Below are positions 11,101-23,261 of a stretch of 64,000 nt of DNA, piece after piece. The translations under genes were made by a program, and so were the position numbers. The stretch is from Eriocheir sinensis (lineage: Eukaryota; Arthropoda; Malacostraca; Decapoda; Varunidae). Position 1 is the stretch's first letter. Every line of letters starts with the position of its first letter. The stretch covers positions 38,392 through 102,391 of the forward strand of contig NW_026110538.1 of assembly GCF_024679095.1 (NCBI RefSeq). Reading direction: 5' to 3'. The notes under the pieces are model-generated. The model saw only the letters and a program-made list of their open reading frames with translations, was not told the origin of the DNA and ran no database searches.

Positions 11101-11775
11101 TTGTACGAGGAACGACCCAAGCGACTCAATCTCTTTACATTGGAGAAAAGACGCCTGCGAGGGGATATGATTCAAGTCTTCAAGTATCTGAAAAACTTCA
11201 ATAACGTCGATTACTCCAAATTCTTTGAACTGCAAACCAACCTAAGAACTAGAAATAATGGCTTACCCATTCAGTCGAGTCGATGTAACACAGACATCGG
11301 AAGGAGTTTCTTTTCAAACCGAGTCATTCGCCACTGAAACAATCTTCCTTCAGAAGTAGTAAATGCGAATACCATCAACTCCTTCAAATATAGAATCGAC
11401 CGACACTTCGCTGCGTCAGGAGTGAACTGAATATTGAGGTGCATGTTTTCAGACAGATTGCAGCAAGACCTCATATAATTCATATAATTCTCCCCCACAG
11501 CCTAGATTGCAAGTAGCGTAAGTCAACAATAGAGTAAAGCAACAGTTAATGTCCGCATGACAGGTGGAGTGAGGTGTGGGTGCAGTAAGGTGACAGGTTA
11601 CTGGTGTCGTGCCTAGTACCGCCGGTAAAACGAGGATCAAGCCTCCACCTGTGCCCCTGAAACTACACCTCACCCATCGTGATTATTAGGGGGGATTCTG
11701 GGGCTGCCCTGTGTAGGCCACTCGTGCTCTTCCAGTCTCCCTGTATTTCTATGTTCTTGTATCTGCTCCTCAATA
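11101..11775 (+). pseudogene. CR1-like non-LTR RT C-terminus and 3' tail
   Basis: The frame gives YEERPKRLNLFTLEKRRLRG then DMIQVFKYLKNFNN, FFSNRVIRH and, after a stop, NLPSEVVNA...SFKYRIDRHF, the conserved C-terminal end of CR1-like reverse transcriptases. The 3' tail (about 11690-11775, GTGTAGGCCACTCGTGCTCT ... CAGTCTCCCTGTATTTCTAT) matches the 3' tail of the antisense CR1 copy at 59.4 kb. It is truncated on the 5' side exactly at the fold-back arm. Confidence 0.8.
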
Positions 11776-11902
11776 TCGAGGTGCTTTTCATCTGTTCCCC
11801 AGGCCCCAAGTGGCTGTCGAGCAGGTTAATTCACCAAAGTGGGCAACCTCATAATGAGCCAATAGGCTTTCTGTTGCCTGCATTTCCATGTTTCCATGGT
11901 CT

Positions 11903-12037
11903 TAGGGCGCTCACCCAATCAGCGGCCTCACTGCCTGAAGGTTGTGTCGCACGTACTGCACACTGGCCGTTTTAGTAAAACGGCCAGTGTGACGTCGCCT
12001 TCAGGCAGTGAGGCCGCTGATTGGGTGAGCGCCCTAA
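11903..12037. mobile_element. Perfect hairpin MITE
   Basis: AGGGCGCTCACCCAATCAGC at the left is matched by its reverse complement at the right edge (about 12017-12037). A second palindrome (CACTGGCCGTTTT / AAAACGGCCAGTG, 11960-11989) sits at the centre. Nearly the whole 135 bp folds back, typical of a small non-autonomous DNA element. Confidence 0.75.
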
Positions 12038-12289
12038 CACCACTATTTGATTCAACAAAACAAGGCTCTGCACGTGTATTTGATTCACCATCACACACAC
12101 ACTCGACAAAAATGCAGGCTTGACACTTCCAGGATGTGAACATAAAAGTAGCCAACCCAGACTACCACCCAATACTGCTGTCCCCCAACTTCAATACTAT
12201 CCCCACTTTTGCCCCTTTCACGGGCGGCAGTAACGAGTAAGGTGTACATATCTTAATTTGCCATTTCTATTTCAAATTTAAATTACTGG

Positions 12290-12465
12290 AAGAAACTACT
12301 TAGTTTGGATTAAGAACATGTATAGTATGCATAAGTAACTATAGCAAGCATAATGTAACCTATATTAAGTAACTAGTCTGGATTAAGAGCATGTATAATA
12401 TAACCTATATTAAGTAACTAGTCTGGATTAAGAGCATGTATAATATAACCTATATTATAGTATAT
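12290..12465 (+). repeat. Short tandem repeat, about 55-bp unit
   Basis: AAGTAACTAGTCTGGATTAA followed by GAGCATGTATAATATAACC recurs about three times; a stray unit reappears near 13003. No coding potential. Confidence 0.75.
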
Positions 12466-12469
12466 CCAT

Positions 12470-12998
12470 GAAAAACTGGTGGATGAGGTAGTGGCGGCTG
12501 CACTCACACCGCACACCTTGCCACACACACTCAACACCTTTCCCTTCCTCTCATATGTCAGCTATTAACTACCTTTAAATAAATGTATTTAAATAATTGG
12601 ATAATCCAATTAGGTCACATAGTGTTACGATTGTTTCGTTTTTAGAATAGTAACAAATGTTTTGTAAAAATTTCACGACACTTGACAGCATTGGAATATA
12701 ATGTTGGCAATGAGAAGCGTTTTTTTTTTTTTTTTAACTCTTTGATGCCCTTGACCCGTTTTCTTTGATGTGGAAACGTTTCGTGGTATTTATACAGAAT
12801 ATTTGTTGCCCTAAAAATAAAACAATCTTAACCCTATATAACCCTATTAGATTATCCAGTTATGTAATTAAATTCATTTAAAGGTAGTTAATTGGTGACA
12901 CAGGAGAGGAAGCGAGAGGTGTTGTGTGTGTGGGGCAAGGTGCAGAGCGGGGCCGCAGCCGCCACTACCCCATTCACCAGTTTCTCGTGAAAATACTA
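12470..12998. mobile_element. Inverted-repeat element with about 155-bp arms
   Basis: Left arm 12470-12620 and right arm 12840-12998 are diverged reverse complements: GGTAGTGGCGGCTGC near the left edge, GCAGCCGCCACTACC near the right. The loop has no ORF. The GGTAGTGGCGGCTGC module also occurs in the Harbinger MITE at 57.2 kb, so the two are related. Confidence 0.75.
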
Positions 12999-13516
12999 AA
13001 AGGAACTAGTCTGGATTAAGAATTAATGTTAAGGATAGAATGTCAGGATGTAGGTTAGGTTTGGGAACTAGCCTGCATTAAAATTGTATGTTAGGATGTA
13101 GTAATGAATGCGGTTTGTCCCTCTGTGCTGTGAGATTTATTGTTTTCAAGCATAAATGTTATTTGTGACATATGATATTATATAATTTATTTACTCTTTC
13201 CTCAAGAATGCAGATAACATACTATATTGTTCTAATTTATTTCCAAGCAAATATATCTATATATAGACCTGATTTCATAACTTCTTTATCCATTAACCCT
13301 TAACTGCCCACTCGGACAAATTTGTCTGCTAATTTTCCATTACACATAATAGTGAGGAAGAGGCTTGTGCACTTGCTGTGGCCATATGGACGAAGTCATT
13401 GTGTATCGTCAAATGTCTGGAACACGGTCAGTCTATATCACTCAACTTTCAGTGGGAGAGATGACACCAACAGTGGTAGCCGTACTTTTCTTAACTCTTG
13501 GGTTTACTCCCTCTCA

Positions 13517-13518
13517 TT

Positions 13519-13595
<77 letters not shown>

Positions 13596-13910
13596 GAATT
13601 CATAATTCTTGTTTAAGCTTCTATCAAGAAACTTGTTTCATTTGTATAACATCTCTACGCTCCAAGAACGTATAGGTACAGAGAGAGAGAGAGAGAGAGA
13701 GAGAATCATGTTTATAAAATACGAAACAAATTTAACATCATATAACATCTCTACGCCTCAAAAACCTATCCAGAGAGAGAAGAGAGAGAGAGCAAAATAC
13801 TACACCCTATCGCTCAATGGTCTCTGATACTACGCCTCAAAAACCTAGAGAGAGAGAGAGAGAGAGAAAACCAAAAAACTACACCTTATCGCTCAATGGT
13901 CTCTGATACG
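13517..13910 (+). repeat. (AT)n then GA-rich repeated modules
   Basis: (AT)n at 13517-13594, then three diverged modules each containing CTACGCC(T)C(C)AA(A/G)AAC followed by (GA)n, two of them ending TATCGCTCAATGGTCTCTGA. No coding function; open frames across it are YIYI or RERE artefacts. Confidence 0.9.
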
Positions 13911-13914
13911 ACTA

Positions 13915-14720
13915 AATAGTAAAATACTTTTTTCCCGTGGCTGCCGGGTTGCGGTACGACACCTCCAATGCTGCGCGCTGATTGGCTACGTTCCACTTTT
14001 TCGTGGCATTCCATTTTATCCCGCTACACCGGAACACTGCTGTCAGACGTAGGATGGCTGCTGCGTTCTTGTTATATTGAGAGATGGGCCGCGGTGGCAG
14101 ATAAGGCGACTTGGGTGTGTAACCTCTTGAGAAGACGCCTTGCAGGAACGGTAGTGGTAACTGCTTGAAGTCACCGGGAGATGTCCGCGGGTGCCCCGGC
14201 TGACTGTTTGCCGGAAGAGGTTTTGGCCGATGCTCCCGGCAGCGGCGGTGTTGCCGCCCGCTGTGATGCGAGGGGCATGTGGGTTGTTCCAAGGCCAGTG
14301 GGGCGTGCCTCCTCCTGCGGGCGGAGGCCCGAGGCTGTGAATTCTTCTGCGTATCGTGGAGGGCTTCGAGTGAGCTGTGAGTGGCTTGCAGTGCTCGTAG
14401 CAGTGCTGGCTTGAAGCGGGTGGGGCGGCTTGTAGATCGTGACCCTCGCTTTCGGATGCGTAGGCCTGCTGGTGGCTCGAGGCTTGACGCCTGTAGAGAG
14501 CTTGTAGCTGGCGCCTGGTGAGTTGCCGCGGACGGCTGGCTTGTGACTCCTTCCTTCCTTCTACGCCTGTCCCCGGAGTTTGTTGGTGAGTTCTCGTGGC
14601 TTGGAGCTTGGAGGAGAACGAGGTAGCGAAGGCACAGGCGCGGTGGGGACCGCTGCCAACCAAATATAATGGGGTACCGGGGGGCGTTTAAAGGGCGTTG
14701 ATTAAGACTTCAGCTTCCTT
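13915..14720. other. GC- and CpG-rich island, unassigned
   Basis: This stretch is clearly richer in G+C and CpG than its surroundings. Long frames exist on both strands (minus 14043-14663 and 13912-14292; plus 14181-14414), but none carries a motif I recognise; frame openness is expected in GC-rich DNA. It could be a CpG-island promoter or first exon, or the body of an unrecognised element. Confidence 0.4.
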
Positions 14721-14996
14721 AAGGCGAATATATTGTTAGCCTCTCTGTACAAGGCGTCGGGAGAGCGACTGCCGTTGTGTCAGTCGGACTCTCGTGAAGG
14801 AGTGACGAGTTACAGGTTGGAAAAAAATTGTTACAATTGGTCACGTACGTCAAGGTGACTTTCAAGCTTGATGAAATGCTTTGTATACAAATTGAGACGG
14901 TAAACACTGACGGACGACATTCCTATAAGGTGGCGTGATTTATCTGTGGTGGTTTTTTTCCATTGACAATTGTATGCCTAATTCGTGGTGATACTA

Positions 14997-14997
<1 letters not shown>

Positions 14998-15045
<48 letters not shown>
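14998..15045 (+). repeat. (TAA)n microsatellite
   Basis: About 15 ATA/TAA units just upstream of the large Harbinger element. Confidence 0.95.
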
Positions 15046-15046
<1 letters not shown>

Positions 15047-15586
15047 ATTGAAATCCTACTATAACATAATCTCGCACAACAACCTGCAATCATTTGAGGG
15101 TGAAGTATAATATGCTGGGAGCGGAAGCCGGTAACCTCACTGAGACACAAACACCTGGGCCCGTATCCTCGAGAACTATTAACTTTTACTCTTAAAGTTA
15201 CTATCAAAGTTAACAGTTTCAAATTATTAAGAGTAAAAGCTATCTTCGTCAACTTTGAGTGTAAGTATTAGCAAATCCTGGCTACTATTATCTTCTTCTT
15301 CTTCTTCTTTATGGCGGGCTCGTTGCTAAGGACGCCTCCGTGCAAAACATAAACATCCGACATGAATTAAGTAAATATTTCAAAAGAAAAATAAAGAAAA
15401 CATGTATAAATGTACAACAAAAACATAATAAATGGCAAACACAAGAAAATATTGAGTTTTGTGGCAGATAGAAGCAGCCTCAAAAGCTGTTTTTACTCCC
15501 GTCACTCGTCAATACCCGTATCTCCCCTCCTGCGTCACGACTTGCTCTGCTGAAATTACTGCACCATAACCACGTGATCTGCCCCA

Positions 15587-18500
15587 ATGAGCACGTCTAC
15601 GGGCCGGAGAACCAGCGCAGAAAAGGAGTAAGTTTAATTGGTCGCCAGATGAAACGGTCTTCTTACATCAAATTCATGAAAAAATACGTATAATCAGAGG
15701 GTGTTATGGGAAGAGTATCACCCCTGAGGATAAGAATAGAGCTTGGACTGAAGTGGCAGAAGCTGTAACAAGGTTAGTAATCACATATTCATGGTTCAGT
15801 TAGCTTACAAACTAACCTAACCTAATCAAGTGGGTATTTTTTGCATAATAACACAACCACTGACCTTCCAAACAGAACATACCTTTTCATTCTCTATCTG
15901 AATAGTTTCATTATGACCATATCTGCCACAACCCCCTCTCCTTCAACAACCTAACATAGCTAAACCTAACCATGCCAAACCTGCCCCGTCCTACCGAACA
16001 CATCCTAACTTAACATGCCAAGTTTGTTTGGGGGGGAAGAGGGGGTTGGTATAGATAGTTAAGGCATATTTGCCCTTTTTTGTTTATTGTGGGGGGGGGG
16101 ATGCTAGGCATGCCAGACTATGGACACTTTTACAAGTACTTTATGTCAAGACAATATGGGAATAGGTAGGTTTCGTGAGAATGGTAAAGTAAAATTAAAA
16201 TGGTATATTTATAGCATTGGTCAAACAGATTATGATGATATAATGTTAGATTGGAATGTCCTCGAAATTAAGGTTAACGCTTTTTTTTTTGTTACATATT
16301 CAAATATTCATGATTCAAGTAACTTGTAAATTAACCTAACCTCGTCAAATGGGTATTTTTGTATACAAACACAACCACAGAGTTTCCAAACAGAACATAC
16401 TTTTTTCCTACTGCTCTACGTGAATACCATCATAACCACTTCTGCTGCAACCCCCACTCCATCAACAATCTAACATAACTAAACCAACTCCTGCTAAACC
16501 TGTCCTACCTAACACGTCCTAACCTAACACGGTAGGTCCCCAAGTTTGTTAGGGTGGAAAGGGGGTTAGTATAAGAGAGTCAAGTCATATTTACCTGTTA
16601 TTTTATTTTTTCCTTATTTAGATTTTTTTGGGGGGTGGGTGGGTTTGGCATGCCAGATTCTCAACACTTTTACAAGTATTTTATGTTAAGACTATATCGG
16701 AATAGGTAGATTTGATGAGAATGGTAAAGTAGGATTAAAATATTATTTTGATAGCATTGGTCAAACAGTTTCTGGTGATATAATGTTAGGTTAGAAGTAC
16801 TCAAAAGAATGGAATTAAGATTAATGCTTTGAATTTTTTTGAATAGCTGTATTGTGTAATATCATCCTACTTAGAGAAAAGCATTTTAGAAAAGTAGGTA
16901 ATGAAAAGTAGTATTTATGGCCATGTTCATAACAATTAAATAGCTAATGTCTTATGATGCACGTAAATAAAATACCAGTACTGATTTAGCTTGCCATCAC
17001 AGCATGTATTAAATGTTATTGGAGAAGGTATGGGAAATAAATAGCATGCCATAGTGAAACGATTAAGAGACTTGCTTTACATTTATACCCTGACAGTGCC
17101 TTCCCTGGGAGTGGACCCCGTACGCAGGATGACTGTGAGAGGCGTTGGTACAACGTACAACAAAAATCAAAGCCTTGCATTGCCAAGTGCAAGAATGAAC
17201 AGTGGCACTGGTAATTTTTTTTAGTTGTTATGTCTTTAAATGTAAAACTTATAATAGTTAGTTTTTTATGTGCTCACAGAATGCAGCTATACTGGCCACA
17301 ATGCCTTTACTTCAGCTTAAAGTTAATAAGTTCATAGTGAACTGTATATTTGATATAGATTTTTTTTTATGTTCATCTGTCAATGACTATCAATCTATCT
17401 AAATACCTTGGCTATCTTCCCCCAATGAAGGGTTTTAGCCAAGACAGGCACACACTTACACATTCACTCATGTACACCACTCTCTCAGCTGCACAGCCCC
17501 TGAGGGAGTAAAAAAGGCCCTCACTGCCCTCACTGTATGAGGGATTAGCTGCACAGTCAGACAGGGAACTTCCACACCAAGGCCTCGCAGCATACACTGG
17601 TTTACCCCTGCCCTTTCATAGCAATGACATTTCCCCCAGCACCTGAGAGCCCCACACGTGTGGCACCACAGATACGCAGACATTAACTGTGGTAGATAAA
17701 CTGGTGTATGACATCATAGGCTGCTAGTCTCATGTATTTGAAGGGGTACCAGAGCCATTCAGCATTGACACAGCTGATGATGTGCTAGGGATAGGACAGC
17801 AGCAACAGCAGCAGCAGTCAAGCAGCAGTGAAATATTGACTGGCCTGTATGTTTTTGGCAAAAACTTTTATATTCTCATTAAAACAATTTATTAATCACT
17901 CTTAAATTCATATTCTTTGTAGATACACACTTTATCAGTCAATTATTTTACAACCAATAACAAATAGTGGAATATTTCTGTTAATAAGTAATATTTCACC
18001 TTTAAGACCCTTTTTCTTCAACTACGTACCTATTTAACCCATCCGCTACGATTGGCATGGATTTGGCTTTCACTGGTAGCCTGGTAACATAATAGTCCCA
18101 GGTCTTTCTCTGCCTCTGCGGTGGATAGTGGAGTGTTTCCCATGTGGTATTGGTATGCTGGATATCCCCTCCCAAGGTGTAGGACTACATTTTCTTCACT
18201 GAATTGTAGCAGCCACTATTTGTTCCATTTCTGTAGTTTGGTGATGTTTTCTTGTAGGAAATCCGCAGTTAAGGGGTTAAATTACATGCATTAATCATGA
18301 CTAATATATGACGCTTTTTTTCAGCCCCGCTGCTGTATTGCTAGAGACCATCCCAGCACATTGTTCATTACTTGTGGAAAAGATACCATCAGCTGCTCCG
18401 GCAACAGCCACTGCTTCAACATCTGCTGGCCCTATGACACCAGCCACTGCTTCATCATCTGCTGGCCCAATAACACCTGTCACTGCTTCATCATCTGCTG

Positions 18501-18643
18501 GCCTTATGACACCAGCCACTGCTTCATCATCTGCTGGCCCAATGACATCTGCCACTGCAAGGGATGACAATGAAGCTGCTCCACCACAGTCACCACCTAC
18601 TTCATCGGAGTTAAGAGATGCCTTTCATAGGGCAGCAGCATAA
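15587..18643 (+). CDS. Harbinger Myb/SANT-like DNA-binding protein, three exons
   Basis: Exon 1 (ATG about 15587, ending 15772 before a GT donor) encodes SKFNWSPDETVFLHQIHEKI then TPEDKNRAWTEVAEAV, a Myb/SANT-like helix set with the expected tryptophans. Exon 2 (17097-17210) continues AFPGSGPRTQDDCERRWYNV with the final Trp helix. Exon 3 (18325-18643, after a T-rich acceptor) encodes four 12-residue Ser/Thr/Ala/Pro repeats and ends at a stop. Donor and acceptor phases agree at both junctions (2 nt + 1 nt). A one-base shift near 15625 separates the likely ATG from the Myb frame, so this copy may be mildly damaged. A Q-rich open stretch (17740-17870) could be a lost or alternative exon. In Harbinger elements the Myb-like partner helps the transposase bind DNA and enter the nucleus. 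Confidence 0.65.
15788..16830 (+). repeat. Tandem duplication of about 520 bp in Myb intron 1
   Basis: Two diverged copies (about 15788-16300 and 16310-16830) share CAAACAGAACATAC, TGGGTATTTTT, a G-rich stretch and CTTTTACAAGTA(C/T)TTTATGT in the same order. It includes CCTAACCTAA words. Confidence 0.8.
17215..17740. other. Intronic spacer, unassigned
   Basis: Between Myb exon 2 and the Q-rich stretch. Contains a moderately GC-rich piece (17410-17690) with no recognisable motif on either strand. Confidence 0.4.
18048..18278 (-). pseudogene. Non-LTR RT fragment, antisense in Harbinger intron
   Basis: Reading the minus strand from about 18270 gives FLQENITKLQKWNK, a stop, then QFSEENVVLHLGRG, YQYHMGNTPLST and AEKDLGLL, the post-YADD palm/thumb region of CR1/L2-like reverse transcriptase. 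Only about 75 codons remain, with at least one stop. Confidence 0.7.
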
Positions 18644-18856
18644 TTTTTTGATGCTGGGGCTGAATATTACTGCCTCAAGGCTATGATTTTGTCACTTTTT
18701 TTTTATTACTGAGGAGGTTAGGGTGGAAGGGGTGAAAAATAATCTCTGCTGTTTTTCGACAGAAATGGTTAGCAAATTCATTCAAAGCACAAAATTTACC
18801 AGAAATAAGATTGTGTGCCATTGTGAGTGGGTTCACTTGAGATTGGGCTCCAATAC

Positions 18857-19140
18857 GCCTCCGTGGTCTAGTGGTCAGCATGCCTGGCTTCTACGCGGGC
18901 TCAGGTTCGAGTCCCGGCCCGGGCAGTCGGCGTACAGCTCACCCAGCTGATCATTCTCCCTCTCGGGCTGGTCGATAAATGACTACCTGGGGAAACTGTG
19001 GTAACCCGGATGTCACACTGGCCCTGTGTCCCGGGGTAATGGGCTCCCTCCCACCACAGGCTCAAGGGCCAATGTTACGGAGATGAGCACCAAGGCCACG
19101 TGCTGCTACAGCGCATGCCCCAACTTTACCTTTACCTTTA
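18857..19140 (+). mobile_element. tRNA-derived SINE
   Basis: The head has an A box (TGGTCTAGTGGTCA, 18864-18877) and a near-consensus B box (GGTTCGAGTCC, 18904-18914), spaced as in a tRNA gene. The 3' side of the acceptor stem does not pair with GCCTCCG, so it is not a functional tRNA. The body runs to a CTTTACCTTTACCTTTAT tail. The last 70 bases reappear beside the receptor tail exons at 39.3, 41.3, 47.1 and 49.7 kb. A second, weaker B-box-like GGTTCAATCTCC lies at about 19183. Confidence 0.8.
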
Positions 19141-19364
19141 TTGGCTCGACTGACAGACATGGCTTTGTATGTCGAAGGTCACTGGTTCAATCTCCACAGC
19201 CAGCACTTTCTAACTTGGATTTTTCCGAGTTCCCTAGAGCCTAGATTAATTTCTCGGTGTTAAATGAGATTTGCACCGGCACCCAGTCTTAGGTGTTACA
19301 AGATACGTTGTTACAATCAGGGCGTCATTTGGACTTCAAAAAGTGGGAGTGACATTAGGGCAGA

Positions 19365-19654
<290 letters not shown>

Positions 19655-19814
19655 CCATCATTAGCTTATAACACCTTTAGGCACCGATCATATTTGCATT
19701 TTATGTAGTCTGTGATGCAGGCAGGATATTCATTAGCACCTAATTAGACTCATGCTGCTCACCAGTGCTCTCTGATGCACTCACAATCAAAGATGTAGTA
19801 TACCTATATGGTAG

Positions 19815-20444
19815 CATTGAGTAATCTTAGGTCACTTGGTAAAGTGTTCACCTAAGTCCGACCCAAGCTGACAGCATAAACCTAAGCGTATTTGCAAGCT
19901 GAGTGCTTAGAATTTTGGCATGATAATAAAAGATGCTGAAAACTGGATTCCACTACTTTATTGAATATATGAATAATTATATACTGAATTTATAATGGAG
20001 CCAAGATAAAAAAGCTATGTTTTTCAGTGGTCATACCATGATCTCATGAAAATAAATAGCTTGACATGTATAATTAATTACTACGTATTTTGGTATGATG
20101 ACCATTGCACGTTAATACCATAGCTTTGCTAACATTGAGTAATCTTAGGTCACTTGGTAAAGTGTTCACCTAAGTCTGACCCAAGCTGACAACATAAACC
20201 TAAGCATGTTTGCAAGCTGAGTGCTTAGAATATTGGCATAATAAAAGATGCTGAAAACTAAATCCACTACTTTATTTAATATATGGGTAATTATATACTG
20301 AATTTGTAATGGAGCCAAGATAAAAAAAGCTATGTTTTTCAGTGGTCATACCATGATCTCATGAAAATAAATAGGTTGACAAATATAATTAATTACTACG
20401 TATTTTGTTATGACGACTATTGCACATTAATACCATAGCTTTGA
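19815..20444 (+). repeat. Tandem duplication of about 315 bp
   Basis: Two copies start TTGAGTAATCTTAGGTCACT (about 19815 and 20133) and share CAAGCTGAGTGCTTAGAAT and CAGTGGTCATACCATGATCT in order. No coding content. Confidence 0.85.
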
Positions 20445-20969
20445 ATCCAATGATTAATATCTTCAAGCAAGACACAAATAGCAACAGATTGATCACCAAT
20501 TCACTCAGTAAACACAATACTCCAGAAAAGTATATACTGAATTCACAATAAAGTTGTTTTTCCACTTGGAACTTTGTAAACAGAAACCAAGTAACCTCGT
20601 TTTACTTCACTCATAAGTCATGATGTTCGCGATGTGGTAACCTCGACCTTTCGTTCCTCCTCCCTCACACTAGCAGACGTCACTAACAAGCTTTCTTACC
20701 ACCATTATCTCAATACGAATAACCGGCAGGAGTAATTTGTTTTCTAACTTGATTTTAAAGCAACAATAATTATAAATCATATTCTAAATTACATTTTAAT
20801 GCAATTTTAATGTCATCTTTTTCATTAGCATGTGTGTACCTTTCTGCTACAAATAAACGTTTTTTTCCCATGTTTTGTTTTCCTTAACTCAAATATTTCA
20901 CATTTTAATCAATAACAAAGGCATCAAACACTAATTATATGTTCAAGCTACTTCGTTTTCCTTTGGTGC

Positions 20970-21418
20970 CATTATTTTCACATGGGTGCAGTCTATCACT
21001 CACAACAGCGGCAAGTTGGTAGAATTCTGCTTGCTTTTCACGGATCTCCACCCTATCAAGGGGAGACTGGATAAAGCTCCCGACTACCTACGGGGCACTG
21101 AGGACGGCCAGAGTTTCCGCAATCACCCTTCTTACACTACTCTGGCTTACCCCCAAACTCATCACTTGAACACTGCAGCATTTTTCCTGTAGCCAAGTAT
21201 CTTTAAGTCAAAATCACTTTCAACCCCGGGGTGAGGGAATGCTCCCTTTCAACTGGATCTTGTAGCTCTCTTCTCACCAAATCAGTCACATACTCCATTC
21301 CTGCACGGTCTAATATGTATCTCTTGACAAGTTCACCATCGTTATACAGTTCCAAAGCGTCCTATCGAACTCTAAATTGGCGAGACGGGCTGGGCGAGGA
21401 AGTCCGGCGGCCATGTTG
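20970..21418 (-). pseudogene. HARBI1-like transposase remnant
   Basis: On the minus strand an ATG-led MAAGLPRPARL segment (21416 down) shifts frame into ALELYNDGELVKRYILDRAG, VTDLVRRELQDPVE, then a stop inside LT*RYLATGKMLQCSSDEFG, a frameshift into VSQSSVRRVIAETL, a stop, QAEFYQLAAVV, another frameshift, and IDCTHVKIMAP. These are the ordered N-terminal blocks of Harbinger transposases up to the first catalytic Asp (IDCTHV). At least two stops and three frameshifts are present, and the later DDE residues are not found. It lies opposite in strand to the Myb-like gene, as in other Harbinger elements. Confidence 0.85.
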
Positions 21419-21971
21419 ATATGGGTCTGGGTCTGGGATTCACTATTAACTTTACTATTAAGTGTTTAGAAGTCCTCGCCAGCGCTCCCAAGTTAATACC
21501 AAAGTTAATAGAAGGTATTAGGCAAATAGTTGTTGAGGATACACTTTGAGAGTGAAGTTAATACTAAAGTCGAAAGTTAATACCAAGTTTAGTATTAATA
21601 GTAGTCGAGGATACGGGCCCTGGCCTTCCTAGTCTTGGAGGGGTGGGTTTGTCGAGATGCCTGATGCCCTAATGTTTTTGATGAATTTTGCCGGTGACAC
21701 TGATACACGCATGGCAGGAAATAATGTAATGTAAATAAAAAAATTTAAGAAGCCCACTTTGGTTTGATTTCACAGGGCTTTCATGCAAGAACGATTATGG
21801 ACGAGGAAACGCTGCCGGACAGCATTTATATTTTCTCTCGTTTACCAATAAATAAAACAATGAGAATGATCAGCTACATTATTACTAACATTAGTATCAC
21901 TTATTATATTGAAGTGTAATTGTTGAAAGTCCCAAAGAAATACAGATAATTTACGATGATTGAAAAAATAC

Positions 21972-22707
21972 TTGGTAATTCTTTACAAGAACTCCGCTAT
22001 TCCAGTGCCCCCCACCCCCAAAAACAAGCCAAGGGGGGAAAGGGAAATTGACTGAAATATGGGCTCCCAAATTTACCACCCCAAATTCCTAAAATAGGGT
22101 AAATTTTCTACTCCCAAAAGTGTACTTAACTGCATATTTCTGACAGCTTACACTGTACGTCAAGTATATTTAAACTACTCCAACCTGTCTTTACCTAACC
22201 TAAACTCGACCCTCCCTCTGCTAAGGCGGGTTTCTCTTTCTGCCTGTCTTGTTAGTCAAGTGTGTGACTGACAAGATGGGCAGATACAGAGAAGCCCTCC
22301 TTAGCAGAGGGGGGGGGGTCGAGGGGGGTGAAGCAAGGGGGGTCGTGGGTAGGTTATGGGAAGTTAGGTTGGAATAGTTTAAATATATTCGACATGCGGT
22401 GGGGGCAGGTCCACTACGCTGGCCATCCAATGACACGCCCGGCATTCGTCAACAGGATGGCTGCTAGGCTAGGTTAGAATAGATTACAAGACAATATATT
22501 AATGGAACTTCCCTTAAACTTTTGAGACTAGGGAATTTCCCCTATCTTAGGGAAATATTTTATGGTAATTTTGGAGGCCCATTTTTCAGTTAATTTGACT
22601 CTCCCTCCACAACCCCAATTCCCCACAGGTCCCCAGGCTTGTCTTGGGGGGTAGGGCGGGGCTGGAATGGCAGAGGGGGAGGCGGACTTCTTGTAAAGAA
22701 TTACCGA
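21972..22707. mobile_element. Fold-back element with internal hairpin
   Basis: GGTAATTCTTTACAAGAA at the left (about 21974) is matched by TTCTTGTAAAGAATTACC at the right (about 22705). The arms run about 140-190 bp with gaps. A second, inner hairpin (about 22210-22315) pairs CCTCTGCTAAGG with CCTTAGCAGAGG. Confidence 0.7.
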
Positions 22708-22773
22708 GTAGCTCAAGCTTCGTGGGCCCTGTGACCCAATACTCGCTGGCTGGCAACTCTGGAATATACCTCA

Positions 22774-22989
22774 TTAACTGAAGATGGTCACTATAGTAAG
22801 AATGGGGAGGGGATAATGATCAGGGATAGTGATTTCATTTACGTACTTTACTAAAGTCCACCACAGGTCGAAATGAACCATCCTTTTGGTGAGATAAAAG
22901 TGATGAATCCACGGGGAATGTGATTCTTGAATGACTCCTTGAGCTAACATGTCATCCACCACCAGTAAGTGCCCTATGAAGGCACACAA
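22774..22989 (-). pseudogene. Ty3/gypsy RT fragment
   Basis: Minus-strand frame: VDDMLAQGVIQESHSPWIHH ... VNEITIPDHYPLPIL, the first RT blocks of Ty3/gypsy pol (usually IDEML..GVI.PS.SPW...YR.LN..T..D.YPLP). About 70 codons, with degraded middle residues. It is a different lineage from the 1-8 kb element. Confidence 0.8.
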
Positions 22990-23261
22990 GGACGAGTACC
23001 TGGATTATGGTCAATACGATGGGCATTTCCCCTGGTACTGATATTGTGTTTGATCACTGGAAATCACTGTCCATACACTGACAATGTTAAAAAAAAAAAA
23101 GTCCAGTTTTAGCAAGAGTGGCAAAGACACCACACCTAAAACTCACTCAATCTGCTATGCTCCGGCATGAAACTGTCCTACAACTGCATGTACTGTTTCT
23201 GCCCACAAACTTCACCCATAACTATCTAACAGAAATCATTAGAGGAACAACAAAACTTATC

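Larger units (their letters stand above)
10926..12234. mobile_element. Fold-back element with about 180-bp inverted ends
   Basis: GTTACTGCCGCCCGTGAAAG at 10926 and its reverse complement ending at 12234 begin inverted arms of about 180 bp (10926-11104 and 12056-12234). The arms match with few differences, including the AATACACGTGCAGAGCCTTG inner edge. The interior holds a CR1 3' end and a perfect hairpin. No convincing target duplication was found. Confidence 0.85.

Noticed and set aside
18857..18930. tRNA gene
   Set aside because: A and B boxes are present but the acceptor stem does not pair and a SINE body follows.
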